Shown: one piece after another, positions 42,874 to 54,035 of the stretch
How positions within the stretch are numbered: the stretch's first letter is position 1
Layout: every line of letters starts with the position of its first letter
Origin: Phialophora verrucosa
Lineage: Eukaryota; Ascomycota; Eurotiomycetes; Chaetothyriales; Herpotrichiellaceae
Direction: 5' to 3'
DNA: 64,000 nt
NCBI GenBank assembly: GCA_002099365.1
Contig: MSED01000001.1
Span: 930,001-994,000, forward strand
Position numbers and translations under genes: made by a program
Notes under the pieces: generated by a model
Told to the model about the DNA's origin: nothing
What the model saw: the letters and a program-made list of their open reading frames with translations, nothing else
The model's database searches: none

Positions 42874-45800
42874 ATGGCAAGCGGTACGAATTCGCCGGCG
42901 GGCTTTGCCCCAATCCTTTCTGCGTTGAAGACTATGCAAAGCAATGCCGGAAGAGAGGACAAAGCTGGCGCTCACGAGTTCCTTGAGAAGTTCCAGAAAT
43001 CAGTGCGTCAATGTCCATCCTCGACTGTAGACTTCAGAACTGATCTAGCAATAGTCGGAAGCATGGAACACCACTCATGCAATGCTTCAAGATTCCTCGG
43101 CCCCCTTAGAAGCCAGGCTGTTCGCGGCGACCACTCTTAAGGGAAAGGTGCGACTATCGCTGCCGCTGTGAGATCGTGGACTGACTCCGTTTCAGATTAC
43201 CTACGACCTGCATCAACTCCCCGCCGAAGCTCTTACACCTCTCCGAGATTCTCTCCTCACTTTACTTCAAGTTTATACTGCGGGCCCCCGGCCGATACGG
43301 ACGCAGCTATGTGTATGTCTGGCGCACCTTGCGATCCAGTTGACGTCGTGGAAGGATGTGCTGAGGACAGTGGGATCGGCTGTTGGCAACAGTAGCGATG
43401 GCGGAGATTGTCTACTCGACTTCCTGCGAATCCTACCAGAAGAGGTTACAGAAGGCCGCAAGATCAACCTTTCAGTATGTTCGACCATACAACGTTCTGT
43501 GCTCGACTCTGCAGCAACTCAGTCCTGGCGGCCGATCACAGTCTAATCCAGCATTTTGCACTTTTAGGAAGAGGAAATCGCCGAAAGGACCAAGGAACTC
43601 CTGGAGGATAATTCCGCCCAGGTTTTGAACCTTTTGGTTTCCTACGCCCAGTCATCAAGTAAGTCATGTTATGAATCGGTGATCAAAAGCCCTGACAGAC
43701 CTCCTCTAGCCCAGGCCGCCCATAACCCGCGACTGTACGAATGTATCGCGTCATGGCTTCGAGAAATCCCAACGCTAGACGTTCTCAACTCACCTTTGTT
43801 GAATGAAATCATGGACGCCCTGCAAGACAGCGATTCGTTCGAAGCAGCAGTGGACTGCCTGAGCACCATGTTCAAAGATACCCGGGACATCGATGAATCG
43901 CAGAGTGCCATCAGGATCCTCTACCCTAGAGTGGTCAAGTTAAGGCCCATGATAGCTGAAGCCGCCAAAACCGAAGACAACGATCTCATGAAAGGCATCA
44001 CGAGACTCTTTGCAGAAGCTGGCGAGGCATGGGTCATACTCATTGCACGCATGCCAGGCGAATTCCGAGAACTGGTCGAGTGCGTCCTCGAATGCTGCTT
44101 GCGGGACAAGGACAGAGACGCCATCGCCGTCACGTTCATGTTCTGGTACGAACTTAAGCAGATCTTGACCCTGGAAAAATACATGCCCGCTAGGGCTGCC
44201 CTTGCAGACCTCTTCTCCAAACTTGTCGATGTCATGATCAAGCATCTCGAATTCCCCACGCCAGAAAACGGCAACGAGAAGGACCTGTTTGATGGTGATC
44301 GAGAGGCCGAGGACAAGTTTCGCAGTTTCAGGCACAGTATGGGCGACGTCCTTAAGGACTGCTGCGAAGTTATTGGCGTCACCCAATGCCTGACCAAGGC
44401 CTTTGCCCTGATCCAGTCCTGGGGTCAAACCTATGGCCCGCAAGTGTCAGGTACGACTGTACCGCACTGGCAAGAGCTTGAGGCACCTCTGTTCAGTCTG
44501 AGGGCCATGGGTCGCATGGTCAGTCCAGAAGAGAGCACTGTGCTTCCACAATTCATCCCTCTACTCACTTCAGTCCCGGACCACGAGAAACTCAAATTCC
44601 AGGCAATCATGGCACTGGCTCGTTACACTGAGTGGACAGCTCAACATCCTGAAACACTGGAGGCACAGCTCAACTATGTCATCTCGGGCTTCGGCCATCC
44701 CTCGCAAGAGGTTGTACAGGCGTCTGCATTGGCCTTCAAGTTCTTAGGCACCGACTGCCAAAAGCTACTGGGTGATCACATCTCTCAACTCCACCAATTC
44801 TACGAGAGTGTCCTTGACAAGCTCAAACCAGCGAGCCAAGAAGAGGTCACCGAAGGTGTCGCCGCGGTTGTCGCAGTGCAACCACTCAATAAGATCTATG
44901 ACAGTATGAAGCTGTTCATTGATCCTGTCATGCGGCGGGTGGTGTCACTGGCCTCACAGGCAACCGACGAAAACGCCGAGAAGACCGTGGCTGACTATTT
45001 ACAGCTTGTCAATATCTTCTTCGAATGGGTACAGCCGTACGTTTCGCCTTCGGATGAAAACCCTTCCGTCAGATATTGTCAAGAAATTCTGCCCGCCCTC
45101 TCACAAATCGCAAAGCACTTCACTCGATCAATGCCAATCCTGGAGAGAGTCTGCAAGTGTTGGCGGACGATGGTTGTCTCATACCGAACTGCCACGGCCC
45201 CTCTCCTCCCCACTCTGGCAACGAATATCGCTGAGGGCTTCGAGGCCTCGCGGCAGGGCTGCTTCTTGTGGGCTACGGACGCCGTCATTCGAGAGTTCTC
45301 ATACGGTGCCGAATTTGTCGATGAGGCAACAAGTGACAATGTCTATCAATTCTTTGCTCAACAGGCGACCGTGTTCTTCAGGATCTTATCAGAGTTGCAG
45401 CCCGTCGAGCTCCCTGATGTGATTGAGGACTTCTTCCGGCTCGCCTCTGACGCAGTGCGGTTTTATCCCAGGAAGACAATCACGTCCAATCTTGCCCTGC
45501 CAATGGTCCAAGCGTCACTAACAGCTCTAACATTGACGCTGTTGGAACCAATTCAAGCTACCTTACATTTCTTGAGAGATTTCCTCGATTTCGGGTTCGA
45601 GAGGCCACCAGTGTCCAATTTCAGTGGTCCAGACGGAGAACCTGCCCCGGAAAATTCTCTAGAAGTTCGAGCCGCGGTAAGGCAAGTCATCAATTCAGTG
45701 GGTCAAGAGCTGGTACATCGCATCTTGACAGGCATGATGTTCAGCTTCCCTGAGGATTGCTTCCCAGATGCCTCCGGCGTCCTACTTTCTCTGTTCAACT

Positions 45801-46042
45801 TAGGACCGCAAGCCGCTGCTCAATGGGTGCAGGGAACGTTGCAAGCACTGCCACCTGGAACACTCAAGCCAGCAGAAGCGAGCAAGCTGATGCGGGGCAT
45901 AGGCGACAAACTCCAGCAGAATGAGCCACGTAAAGTACGAGTGCTGCTCCAGGACTTTACGAACTCATACCGAAGACGGAATGTGGCTCCCCGTGAAGGA
46001 TTAGGAAGATTGGAAGCAGCAAGATTCAAGTTCAGCGGATAG
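42874..46042 (+). CDS. MTR10: Nuclear import receptor MTR10 (transportin-SR/importin-13-like)
   Basis: Five exons: 42874-43002, 43055-43147, 43196-43474, 43568-43658 and 43710-46042; introns are 52, 48, 93 and 51 bp. The product is 974 residues, the normal length for this karyopherin. The first ~150 residues form the importin-beta N-terminal region (HEFLEKFQKS, EAWNTTHAMLQDS, EARLFAATTLKGKITYDLHQLP, AHLAIQLTSWKDVL). The rest is HEAT-like helical repeats ending in RRNVAPREGLGRLEAARFKF. In yeast Mtr10 imports SR-like RNA-binding proteins such as Npl3 and is involved in tRNA traffic. The four small introns crowd the 5' end, a common fungal pattern. Confidence 0.95.
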
Positions 46043-47727
46043 AATGTGGTTAGCATCTTCGCCGGCTTTGCCACCAGCCACAACATCTCCCAATGGTGCC
46101 AGCTCCAGCGGTATACTTGTGACCAGTCTGGTAGCAATGCAAAGGCGATCGGTCGACATGGTTAAGCATTTACAGCACCTTATACAGGATTCGTCGAAAA
46201 GCATCTCAGATCAATTTGGGACTTTTGGACTTCATCTGCGTCTGGTACTACTTTGTCATCCGCTGTTGATACGACAATATGGAGTGCTCAGGACATAGCC
46301 AGCATCAACTGCACCGTCATACCACAACCTTGAAAAGTATATACCCCCTTCCTTTTCGCGACTTCCCAACATCAGCTTGAGAGTCCCAGCATTAGACCGT
46401 TTCTCTGTTATCGCAGTACGACTGGGGACGAAGACGGCCTGTGGGCCGACACCTAGCGACCATGTTAGGGTGCATCAATTGGGTATCAGACAGATCAGCG
46501 CCCTCAGAGGACCTTGGACTAATAGTCTGCTTCGCGATCGAAGGTGCTGCAAGACTCGGGGGTTCTATTTGCAAGTGATGAGACGCTGCGAAACCTGGTT
46601 TCCCGCTCACTTTCAGAGGCTATGCCTCTGCACGAGATACGGCCAGGGGCAGCTAGAAGGATACCAGTCACTTCGAACGAAACACGAGCTCTTTGAGTCG
46701 AAGCTGATTATGTCAATGAATCAGAAATGAGCTGATTGACCTATTTAGAATACGGATGCTGCTAGCAGCCATCATGGTCACGCCAGACTTCAAAATATCA
46801 CTTACCCTTGATGAGTCTTGTCGACCTTGCTCTACGTACTTGTTGTCTAGGCTAGGATACACAGCCCGGGGGTATTTACTTGTGCAGGTCGCAGTCGAGA
46901 CGCCAATGCTGAAGACAAGATCAGACAGTACAAGCAATGGGAGTTCACGAGGCAGAAGATGTCAGTGTAGACGAACTTCATTGTGGAAGATGTGAGCAGC
47001 TCTGGTTTGGCACCGAGGACTTGAGAACAATGGAAGACGCTGCTGGACAAGTGATTTGAGGAAGATGGTGACCTTGAGTTCGATGCGGCATGGCGGAACG
47101 TCCTCTTATACTGCGTATGCCCTCCGACGCGTTGTCTCCTGAAGCACTCCCGTGCGATTCGCAATGTCACAGTCCGGTTTAACAATCGTCATTCCTCATT
47201 CGCCACTCTGGCTCTGAAGATGAAATACCTTGAGTTCGTCGCATCTATCCATATGTCAATAGCTGCCTGACGCCTTGCTGCTGTAGGCTCTGGGTCTTTG
47301 CTCCATCTCGTTCGAGCTGTGCCACGGTCGGCCTACGTGCTGGTTGTCAATGCCATGGAAACAACTAGAGAAGACCGCGCAAGAAAGAGTCTTATGGGTT
47401 AGATTAGGCCTATAGCGGAGATAGGAATGAGGGACTCGGTACGGCGGGAAGGGAAAGCTCAAAACGGCGCTGAATTCGGGCTGTACGAGTACGGTGCGCC
47501 GCGCCACTTTATGCGCAGGTCAACTTTCCCCGCCAAAAAATCTCCAACCGTAAGTAATTTATGTATGTAGGGTCACCTCGTCTGTTGCACAAAAGGAAAC
47601 AAAGACTGCTACTCCATCTCCTCAGATCACCTACGCCGCTGCTGGACCGAGTTGAGCTCTATCATCCCATACCTCACTCACACTATCTCCTCTCCTCTAG
47701 ATTCGCGCCTCCAACCCAGTTGCCAAG
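46043..47727. other. 1.7-kb intergenic region
   Basis: No supportable gene is found. Short frames on both strands lack homology. The sequence just before 47728 is a CT-rich promoter-like leader for UTP23. Confidence 0.5.
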
Positions 47728-48774
47728 ATGCGCGCCCGCCGCTCGAAAAAGTACCGCAAAATCATGTCCTCGTACCAAATGACCTTCTCCTTCCGCGAAC
47801 CCTATCAAGTGCTGCTGGACTCTCACTTTCTCAAGACATGCCACTCCTTCCACATGCCCCTGCAAAAGTACCTAGAAAACACGCTCCACGGGAGATGCAA
47901 CCTCTTCGTCACGAAATGTACACTCGCGAAGATCATGGACGCGTACCAAAAACAAAAGGAGCGAAACAGAGCAGAAGGCCAAGCCAGGACTCCAGGGCGA
48001 CCTGATTTCCTGCCCCCGCCCACGGAGGTCCCCCTGCGGCATTGCAAGCACAAGAACGACGAGGGGGAAGACTTGGGCATCGTGAGTGAGGCGCGCTGCC
48101 TGCTCGATCTCTTGGCCGGACAGCCGCGCGGCAACGAGCACGCGAAGAATAAACAGCATTACATCCTTGCTACCGCGGAAGCGGAGGAGCGGGAACAGCG
48201 TGCGAGAGGGTTCATCGATGTGAGGGAGCGGGCGAGGTTGGTCCCCGGTGTACCGATCGTGTACGTCAAGAGGAGTGTGATGATTCTTGAGGAGTTGAGC
48301 GGAGTCAGTGAGCGGGCGATAAAAAAGGTGGAGAAGGACAAGTTCGGAGAAGGGTTGATTGGGTTGGCGGGCCGGAAGAGGAAGAGGGGTGCGGATGATG
48401 AGGAAGGGGAGGGCGAGCGGGATGACGACGATTCGCTTGGAGACGAGCAGCGGGATGGCACGACTGCGAAGATGAGAGGGATGAGGAGAGCCAAAGGACC
48501 GAATCCATTGAGCGTCAAGAAAAAGAAGAAGAACAATCAGGAGAAGGCCAGGATATCACAACCGCTGGGCGGCGATGGTGGTGGTGGTGGTGTACCCTCC
48601 GACGCACAGGCAGGGGGCGAGCTCAAAAAGAAGAAGCCGACGCGAAGAGGCGGCAGAAGAGTCGCAGGAAGAAGGGACGCCCAAGCCGGCGGAGGAGCCA
48701 TGGGACAAGAGACTGCAACCGAGCCCTCTGCCATGGCGCGGGCGGGAGCGGAGACGGCAAACGCAGATGCATGA
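47728..48774 (+). CDS. UTP23: UTP23, small-subunit processome protein
   Basis: A 348-residue intronless gene. The N-terminus MRARRSKKYRKIM and the PIN-like core are characteristic of Utp23: YQVLLDSHFLKTC, LHGRCNLFVTKCTLAKI, LRHCKHKNDEG, SEARCLLDLL, NKQHYILATAE and GVPIVYVKRSVMILEELS. Conserved Cys/His residues (CTLAKI, RHCKH, ARC) fit its zinc knuckle. Utp23 helps release snR30 during 18S rRNA maturation in the nucleolus; as in Utp23 generally, a full acidic catalytic set is not evident. The C-terminal ~140 residues are basic and low complexity (KKKKKN, GGGGG). It lies tail-to-tail with TMEM14, 262 bp between stops. Confidence 0.93.
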   Translation: MRARRSKKYRKIMSSYQMTFSFREPYQVLLDSHFLKTCHSFHMPLQKYLENTLHGRCNLFVTKCTLAKIMDAYQKQKERNRAEGQARTPGRPDFLPPPTEVPLRHCKHKNDEGEDLGIVSEARCLLDLLAGQPRGNEHAKNKQHYILATAEAEEREQRARGFIDVRERARLVPGVPIVYVKRSVMILEELSGVSERAIKKVEKDKFGEGLIGLAGRKRKRGADDEEGEGERDDDDSLGDEQRDGTTAKMRGMRRAKGPNPLSVKKKKKNNQEKARISQPLGGDGGGGGVPSDAQAGGELKKKKPTRRGGRRVAGRRDAQAGGGAMGQETATEPSAMARAGAETANADA

Positions 48775-49036
48775 GAAGCCACAACTGTGTCTCGTCTCGT
48801 CTCGTCTCATGGTGTTGGGCAGCCAGCGATTATTGTGTCTTTTCCCTATTCAACGAGATACCCTTGAAGCGTGAAAGAATTGAGATTCATTTCCCACCAC
48901 TCAACTCTCCTTTTTGTTTACCCGTATACACCTCACCCTCCGGCGGTGGGATGGGCCTCGTCTCCTCCCCGTTCCACACTCTCTCCCCCTCTCTTTCTTG
49001 CTTTCTTGGTTTTCTTTCGTTCTTTATGCTCGCTCA

Positions 49037-49537
49037 CTACTTCGCCAGAAACGCCCTCCCATACACGAAAAGCCCCGTCGCCGCCAACACGCTCAGCCCC
49101 GCGGGGAGGGGCTTCCCCGTCTTGATCGCCCGCGGGATCGAGCTTCCCGCGAGTAGCACCGACGCGAGCAGCGCGAGTTCCACGCCGTAGGGTTGGCGTT
49201 TGGAGATGCGGTAGCCGCCGAGACCGTACTGGAGGGAGTCGAAGGGATGTGATGTCAGTGGGTATCAGAGAATCAGAGAATCAAGACAGAGGGTGAGGGT
49301 GTCAGAGAATCAGAGGATCAGGGGATCAAGACAGAGGGTGAGGTCGCATACCAGGAGACCAACTGTGAGGCCGGCCGCGATGGAGGGAACAGATCCGGTG
49401 CGCACGTAGCCTGTTATGCCGCCCACCGAAGTGAGGGCGGAGAGGACGTAGGCTGGGGTTTCGGACTGTCGTGGCGCAGGGTGTATGTCAGTTTTGAACG
49501 TCCTTGTCACCTTCCGGAAAAGGGAGAGTTTTACCAT
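49037..49537 (-). CDS. TMEM14-family mitochondrial membrane protein
   Basis: Three exons: 49535-49537 (the ATG alone), 49352-49465 and 49037-49228; introns are 69 and 123 bp. The product is 102 residues, the usual length. The sequence MSETPAYVLSALTSVGGITGYVRTGSVPSI and SIPRAIKTGKPLPAGLSVLAATG (shortened here by blocks) matches TMEM14, with four hydrophobic segments. Mammalian TMEM14C helps move protoporphyrinogen into mitochondria; the fungal role is inferred. Intron 1 has donor GTAAAA, a good ACTGAC branch and a CGACAG acceptor. If intron 1 is kept, the frame stays open and adds a basic leader. Intron 2 contains a tandem repeat. Confidence 0.85.
49263..49345. repeat. Tandem repeat inside TMEM14 intron 2
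   Basis: Two imperfect copies of a TCAGAGAATCAGAG...GACAGAGGGTGAGG unit (about 37-43 bp) lie inside the 123-bp intron and account for its unusual length. Confidence 0.65.
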
Positions 49538-49869
49538 ATTGAACGCTTTCAGGGCAGAGTGGTCAGGATTGGGAGAGACGGTTTCTGCCGCAGTGAGAGA
49601 AGAATCATGTTGGTGTAAGTTGACATCTGATGATGTTTACAATGACGGGATTGCTTACCCCAACATTCGGCTGTGAATGTTCCGCCTTCCGAGTCGCGCA
49701 AAATAAAGCAGACGACTCTCACACGCCGAAGCACATTTTCACGAGAGCACTCCGTTGACGGATATTAATGATTATAATTATGTTCCCATCACCACCGCAG
49801 TGGGTGAGACCCTGCTATCCCAAACCGGTCGTGAACAGCTGTCTATACAATTTTATACAGCGAGGGTCA
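49538..49869. other. Intergenic region
   Basis: This holds the promoter of TMEM14 and the 3' flank of the GMC gene. Nothing else was recognised. Confidence 0.45.
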
Positions 49870-52191
49870 TCAAGTCAAAACCACAAAAGCCACGCATAAC
49901 CCAACCAAAGTCGTAAGGGATGAGTACGAATGTACAGAGGCGACACCGTTGCTGTTCGATCCAGTCGAGTCGCTTCCTTCCCCCGGAGGAGTGTTCGTGG
50001 TGTTTAAGATGGTCGTGCCATTGTCCTCGTTTGCTCGGTTGTTAGTCGTGGAGTTTGTCTTGTCGGGGATGGAGGTTGAGTTATGAGTGTATGTACGCTG
50101 GTTGTGGTAGTTACGGATAATGGTGCTGGCTTGTTCGGCGATGCCGTATGTCGAACTCATCAGATGTGCTGAAAAGGCGATGGGCGGGATGCTCGCGTCA
50201 GCGACGCGGACATTGGAGAGGCCGTACACGCGAAGGTTCGCATCGACGACACCGCCTTGTTCGCGAGGCAGCATGGCGCAGGTTGACGAGGGATGGTATT
50301 CAGTAAAGACGTTGGCGCGAAGCCAGTCTTCCCAATCTTGGTCAGATTGAACGTCTGACCCAGGCCAGGTCTCCTCCGTCAGACTGCTGGCAAGCGGTTG
50401 AGCGTTGCCCAAGCGCCTTGCAAGCTTGACACCCTCGCGTAGCACCTCGACATCGGCTGGGTGATTCAGATAATTTGGATTGATGATGGGATAGTCGAGT
50501 GGATTAGACGAGGCGATGGAGATTTGGCCGTGACTGAAAGGATGCTGCAAGTTGGCACCAATTTGAATGACCCCATCGGTTGTGAGTCCTATCACAAGCT
50601 CGATCAGGCCAATGGGGCTGGTGAGAATGGTGTTCGCTGTCGTGTCGTAGATGGCCTTAAAGCCATCAATGACGCCACCGTCGGTGCTAGTGTTGGGGAT
50701 ATATGCGTCAATCTCACTATTGATAGTGCTTTGCAGGCTGCCTACTCCGTTGCCGAAGAGCACAGAAGCATTGACATATGCCGTTGCCGAATTCACGTAT
50801 GACAAGAAGGCAGCATCATCCTGTAGCAGTTAGAAACATGTGACGGCTGTCAGAACATGGCTGGATGGTACCTTCTCGGTGCTAGCGTTATTCGCGTAAA
50901 TGCTGCCTCCTGTCTCCACGTCGGTACTCCACTGGATTGAGACGCTCTGGTGCTCGTCAGCTTGCAACTCATCTCACATCCACAGAATGACTCACTAGGT
51001 GGTCCTGCAGATGCTGTCCCACGCCGGGCAGTTCTGAAATAACAGCAACTCCAGCAGCGTCGAGCACATCCTTGGGGCCAACACCACTGTAAAGTAGGAC
51101 AGCCGGACTTCCGATTGTACCACCCGCTAAAATGACCTCCTTCTTGACACCAACCGACAGAGTCTCAGCACCACCGTTCAACGCGTACTCGACGGCATAT
51201 GCTGTCAAGTTACTGCTGGGAGAGGAAGTGTTGAACAGAAGTCGAGTGACATGTGCGTTGGCGACAACATCGTAGTTCGCACGGGGAGGCAGGGGGTCGA
51301 GATAACCAGAGCGGCTGTACGAGCGTGTCCAGTTGGTTGGGTTGATGGCAGAGGTGGCGACGTATGCGCCCCAGTTTTGACCACCATAGGCGTCCGAGGT
51401 ATCGGCAACGCCGACATTACTGGTCGCAGCCGACCAAGCGCCGACTTCGGGAAAGGTGCTGAAGCATGGTCAGTATAGAATCCAGCGTGCAGGAGTTGTT
51501 GACGTACTAGCCCGGGTAGGACATGTGAATTGGCCCTTGGGTACCGTGACTCGCTGGGTTGAAAGTAATGCCGGCCTCTTCTTGGACCGAAGCATCAATC
51601 GGAGCACTGAATGCCTCGCTCTTCTTCATCGCCGCATACAACGAGTCCCAGGACCAATTGTCCGCGCCCTTCATGTCGCCAAGCAGAGCCTGCCACGCAT
51701 CGACCTCGATCTCGCCGGGCCGGTTCATGTAGAGCCCGTTGATTGCTGACGAACCACCGAGCACTTTCCCTCGAGGCCATGGCAGTTCACTGTTGTTGGC
51801 ATGGGGTTGAGGCGTCGTCGTGAAGTTCCAATTCAGGTCCGTAGGCCATAGTGATTGATAGTATGCATAAGCAGGAGTATCTGCAGACAGGTTAATGATC
51901 CTGCGGGTCGGGTAAGCGCTAGAGGTCCGCACCTATACGGGTCTTGAGCTCATCTCCAGTTGTTCCAGCTTCGAGAACCAGGACTGTGTGGTTTGAGTCC
52001 TCTGATAGGCGTGCGCCGAGTACGAGACCTGCGAGGCCTCCTCCGACAATAACAAAATCGTATGAATCTGCGATGCTTGTGCTGTCGATAATGTTGCGCG
52101 TCCGCAGTAAGTGTGGCTCGTCTTGGGCGAAGGGAGCAGCAAGCGCTATCCCGACCCAAGCGGCCAAAACGATAGACTTGAAGCTATGCAT
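49870..52191 (-). CDS. GMC-family flavin oxidoreductase, probable GPI anchor
   Basis: Five exons: 51933-52191, 51508-51880, 50996-51458, 50872-50946 and 49870-50820; introns are 52, 43, 49 and 51 bp. The product is 706 residues. A signal peptide (about 1-19) precedes the FAD motif VIVGGGLAG (47-55) and EAGTTGDE. GMC signature 1 appears as GKVLGGSSAINGLYMNRP and signature 2 as GGTIGSPAVLLYSGVGP. Active-site His residues lie in YHPSSTCAML and AFSAHLMS. The C-terminus adds an Asn/Thr-rich, N-glycosylation-rich stalk (NGTTI, NTTNT) and a hydrophobic tail, which suggests a GPI anchor. The substrate could be an alcohol, sugar or choline-like compound and cannot be told. Confidence 0.9.
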
Positions 52192-52952
52192 ACTTGCTGC
52201 TGCATGGGATATAATTGCGATACGCGCCGGGTGAAGAAGAAAAAGATAGAATCGACGGCATGGTGGGAGAGAATGAACAACGACTGCGCGGATGCCATGG
52301 ATAGAGATTTCCGGTCGCAGTTGACTCGACGCGTACCCAGTCCTCCGTTAGCGAGGCAGGTCCCCAGCGGATTGATCGCTTGTCGCTGAAGGTGTGTGCT
52401 GTGTGTGGCCCAACCCACCTTTTTTTAAATTGTATACACCACCAAGCTTACCTATCAGAGAAAGGGACCTGTGCCCGATACCCAGCCCGGTCAAGGTCAA
52501 GACTATGAGTGGACCCTAGCGACGCCACTCGGGGAATGTGTCGTGTTTCACCAATTGACGATCTCGTGCTGGAGCCGCCATCATCTGACGAATGGTGACT
52601 ATTTGACCGAAGCGAACAGATAAGAGTGACCGAGGGTTTGTCGAAGCAGGGCTTTACACCCTCTGCACATGCGAGCGGAAGTGAGACACGAGTGGGTGCC
52701 GGACCCGTTGTTGACGAGTTCTGCAGGGTCAAAACCAGGGGCAGCAAAGTTTAATCAGCTTAAGCTCCGCGAGGCGAGGCTGGAGATCGACACCACGAGG
52801 CTGTGTTCTCGAGTTCCCAAAGAAGCAGGTATTGCGGTCGCGGACACGTCGCTTCAATGCAGTGACGGCACACAACTTTACGCCAATCAGCCAACACATC
52901 CAGCACCGTTGTTCCCCCAGCCTGTTTCTTGCCCATCTGCCATTCCTTGACA
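52192..52952. other. Divergent promoter of GMC and OST2 genes
   Basis: No additional gene is seen. Confidence 0.45.
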
Positions 52953-53573
52953 ATGGCGAAGAAACCTGCGGCCCAGTCGCCAGCAACAAAGACGCCAGCC
53001 CCCGTAGCAGCGGCCAAACCTCTGCCACCGGCAACTCACAAACCTTCGGGGTCGATCGCTTCAAATCCAGCCCCGCCCGCGAAGGCAGCACCGCAGAGCT
53101 CATTGTCCCCTCGATCGTCGCCGCAAGAGATCATCGTCCATGTGTGGAACAGATACCTCCAGGACACGCCCTCAAGGACTATGCTGCTAGATGCCTTCAT
53201 GGCGTGGCTGGTGGTGGTTGGAGCTGTCCAGTTTCTATACTGCATCTTAGCTGGAAACTACGTAGGTCACCTCATACCCTGCTGCTACTGAAAACATGCT
53301 GATTCAGTATTGAAACAGCCATTCAACGCTTTCCTCTCCGGCTTCTGTTCTGCAGTCGGCCAATTTGTCCTGACCGCATCTTTGCGAATGCAAACCTCAG
53401 AACGACCTCCAGCCGGCGCATCGACTGGGGCGAAGAAGTCGACAGCAAAGACTATCGACGGGATCAGCGGAGAAGTGATAGAACAGGGAAAGATCAGTTC
53501 CGAGAGAGCATTCGCAGACTTTGTGTTCGGCAGTCTCATTCTGCACGGGTTCTGCGTTAACTTCATCAACTGA
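52953..53573 (+). CDS. OST2: Oligosaccharyltransferase subunit OST2/DAD1
   Basis: Two exons: 52953-53261 and 53319-53573, with a 57-bp intron; 187 residues. The DAD domain is unmistakable: RTMLLDAFMAWLVVVGAVQFLYCILAGNY, then PFNAFLSGFCSAVGQFVLTASLRMQ (joined exactly at the splice site) and ERAFADFVFGSLILHGFCVNFIN at the C-terminus. Three membrane segments place it in the ER, where it is a core subunit for N-glycan transfer. An N-terminal Ala/Pro-rich tail of ~65 residues is longer than in animals. Between membrane segments 2 and 3, a ~40-residue polar insert (ERPPAGASTGAKKSTAK) is a fungal feature. The frame starts before the ATG only by a non-ATG codon. Confidence 0.94.
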
Positions 53574-54035
53574 AGAGCTCTGCCTTGTATAGCCACGAAA
53601 GCGTGATGACTGGACTATGCTGGTTCTTTGTCATCAGGGATCAGGCCCCCAACCTCAGTAGAAGATAGGTCGCTGTCTACGCAGGAGTCAGCGGACCTGA
53701 AAGATCTCAGAGAGCCTTGCCTTTCATGCAAGGAAACAAGGTCAGATCAAGGGAATCAAGAAGGCACAACGTGGCAGGTATAGCTGGACCTGACCGAACA
53801 AGGCCATTGATTACAACATGGACTAGGTCGTTATTGAGGACAGTCTGTCAGCTTACTGGACGATCGGCGCAACACAACTTCAGGAGGACAAAAGTGTACA
53901 GTATGATGCGTAGAGAAAAGGGAACAACGACATCGGAGCGGATGATTCGCGTCTAAGCTCGATTATTGGCATTGCAACCAAACGGGCATATAAATCTACA
54001 GTATGATCCACTTTGGCTTCATACACCACAGTCGG
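53574..54035. other. Convergent intergenic region
   Basis: Nothing was recognised between the OST2 and SET gene stops. Confidence 0.45.

Noticed and set aside
46377..47185. Short frames on both strands between MTR10 and UTP23
   Set aside because: No homology, no exon pattern, no good start context.
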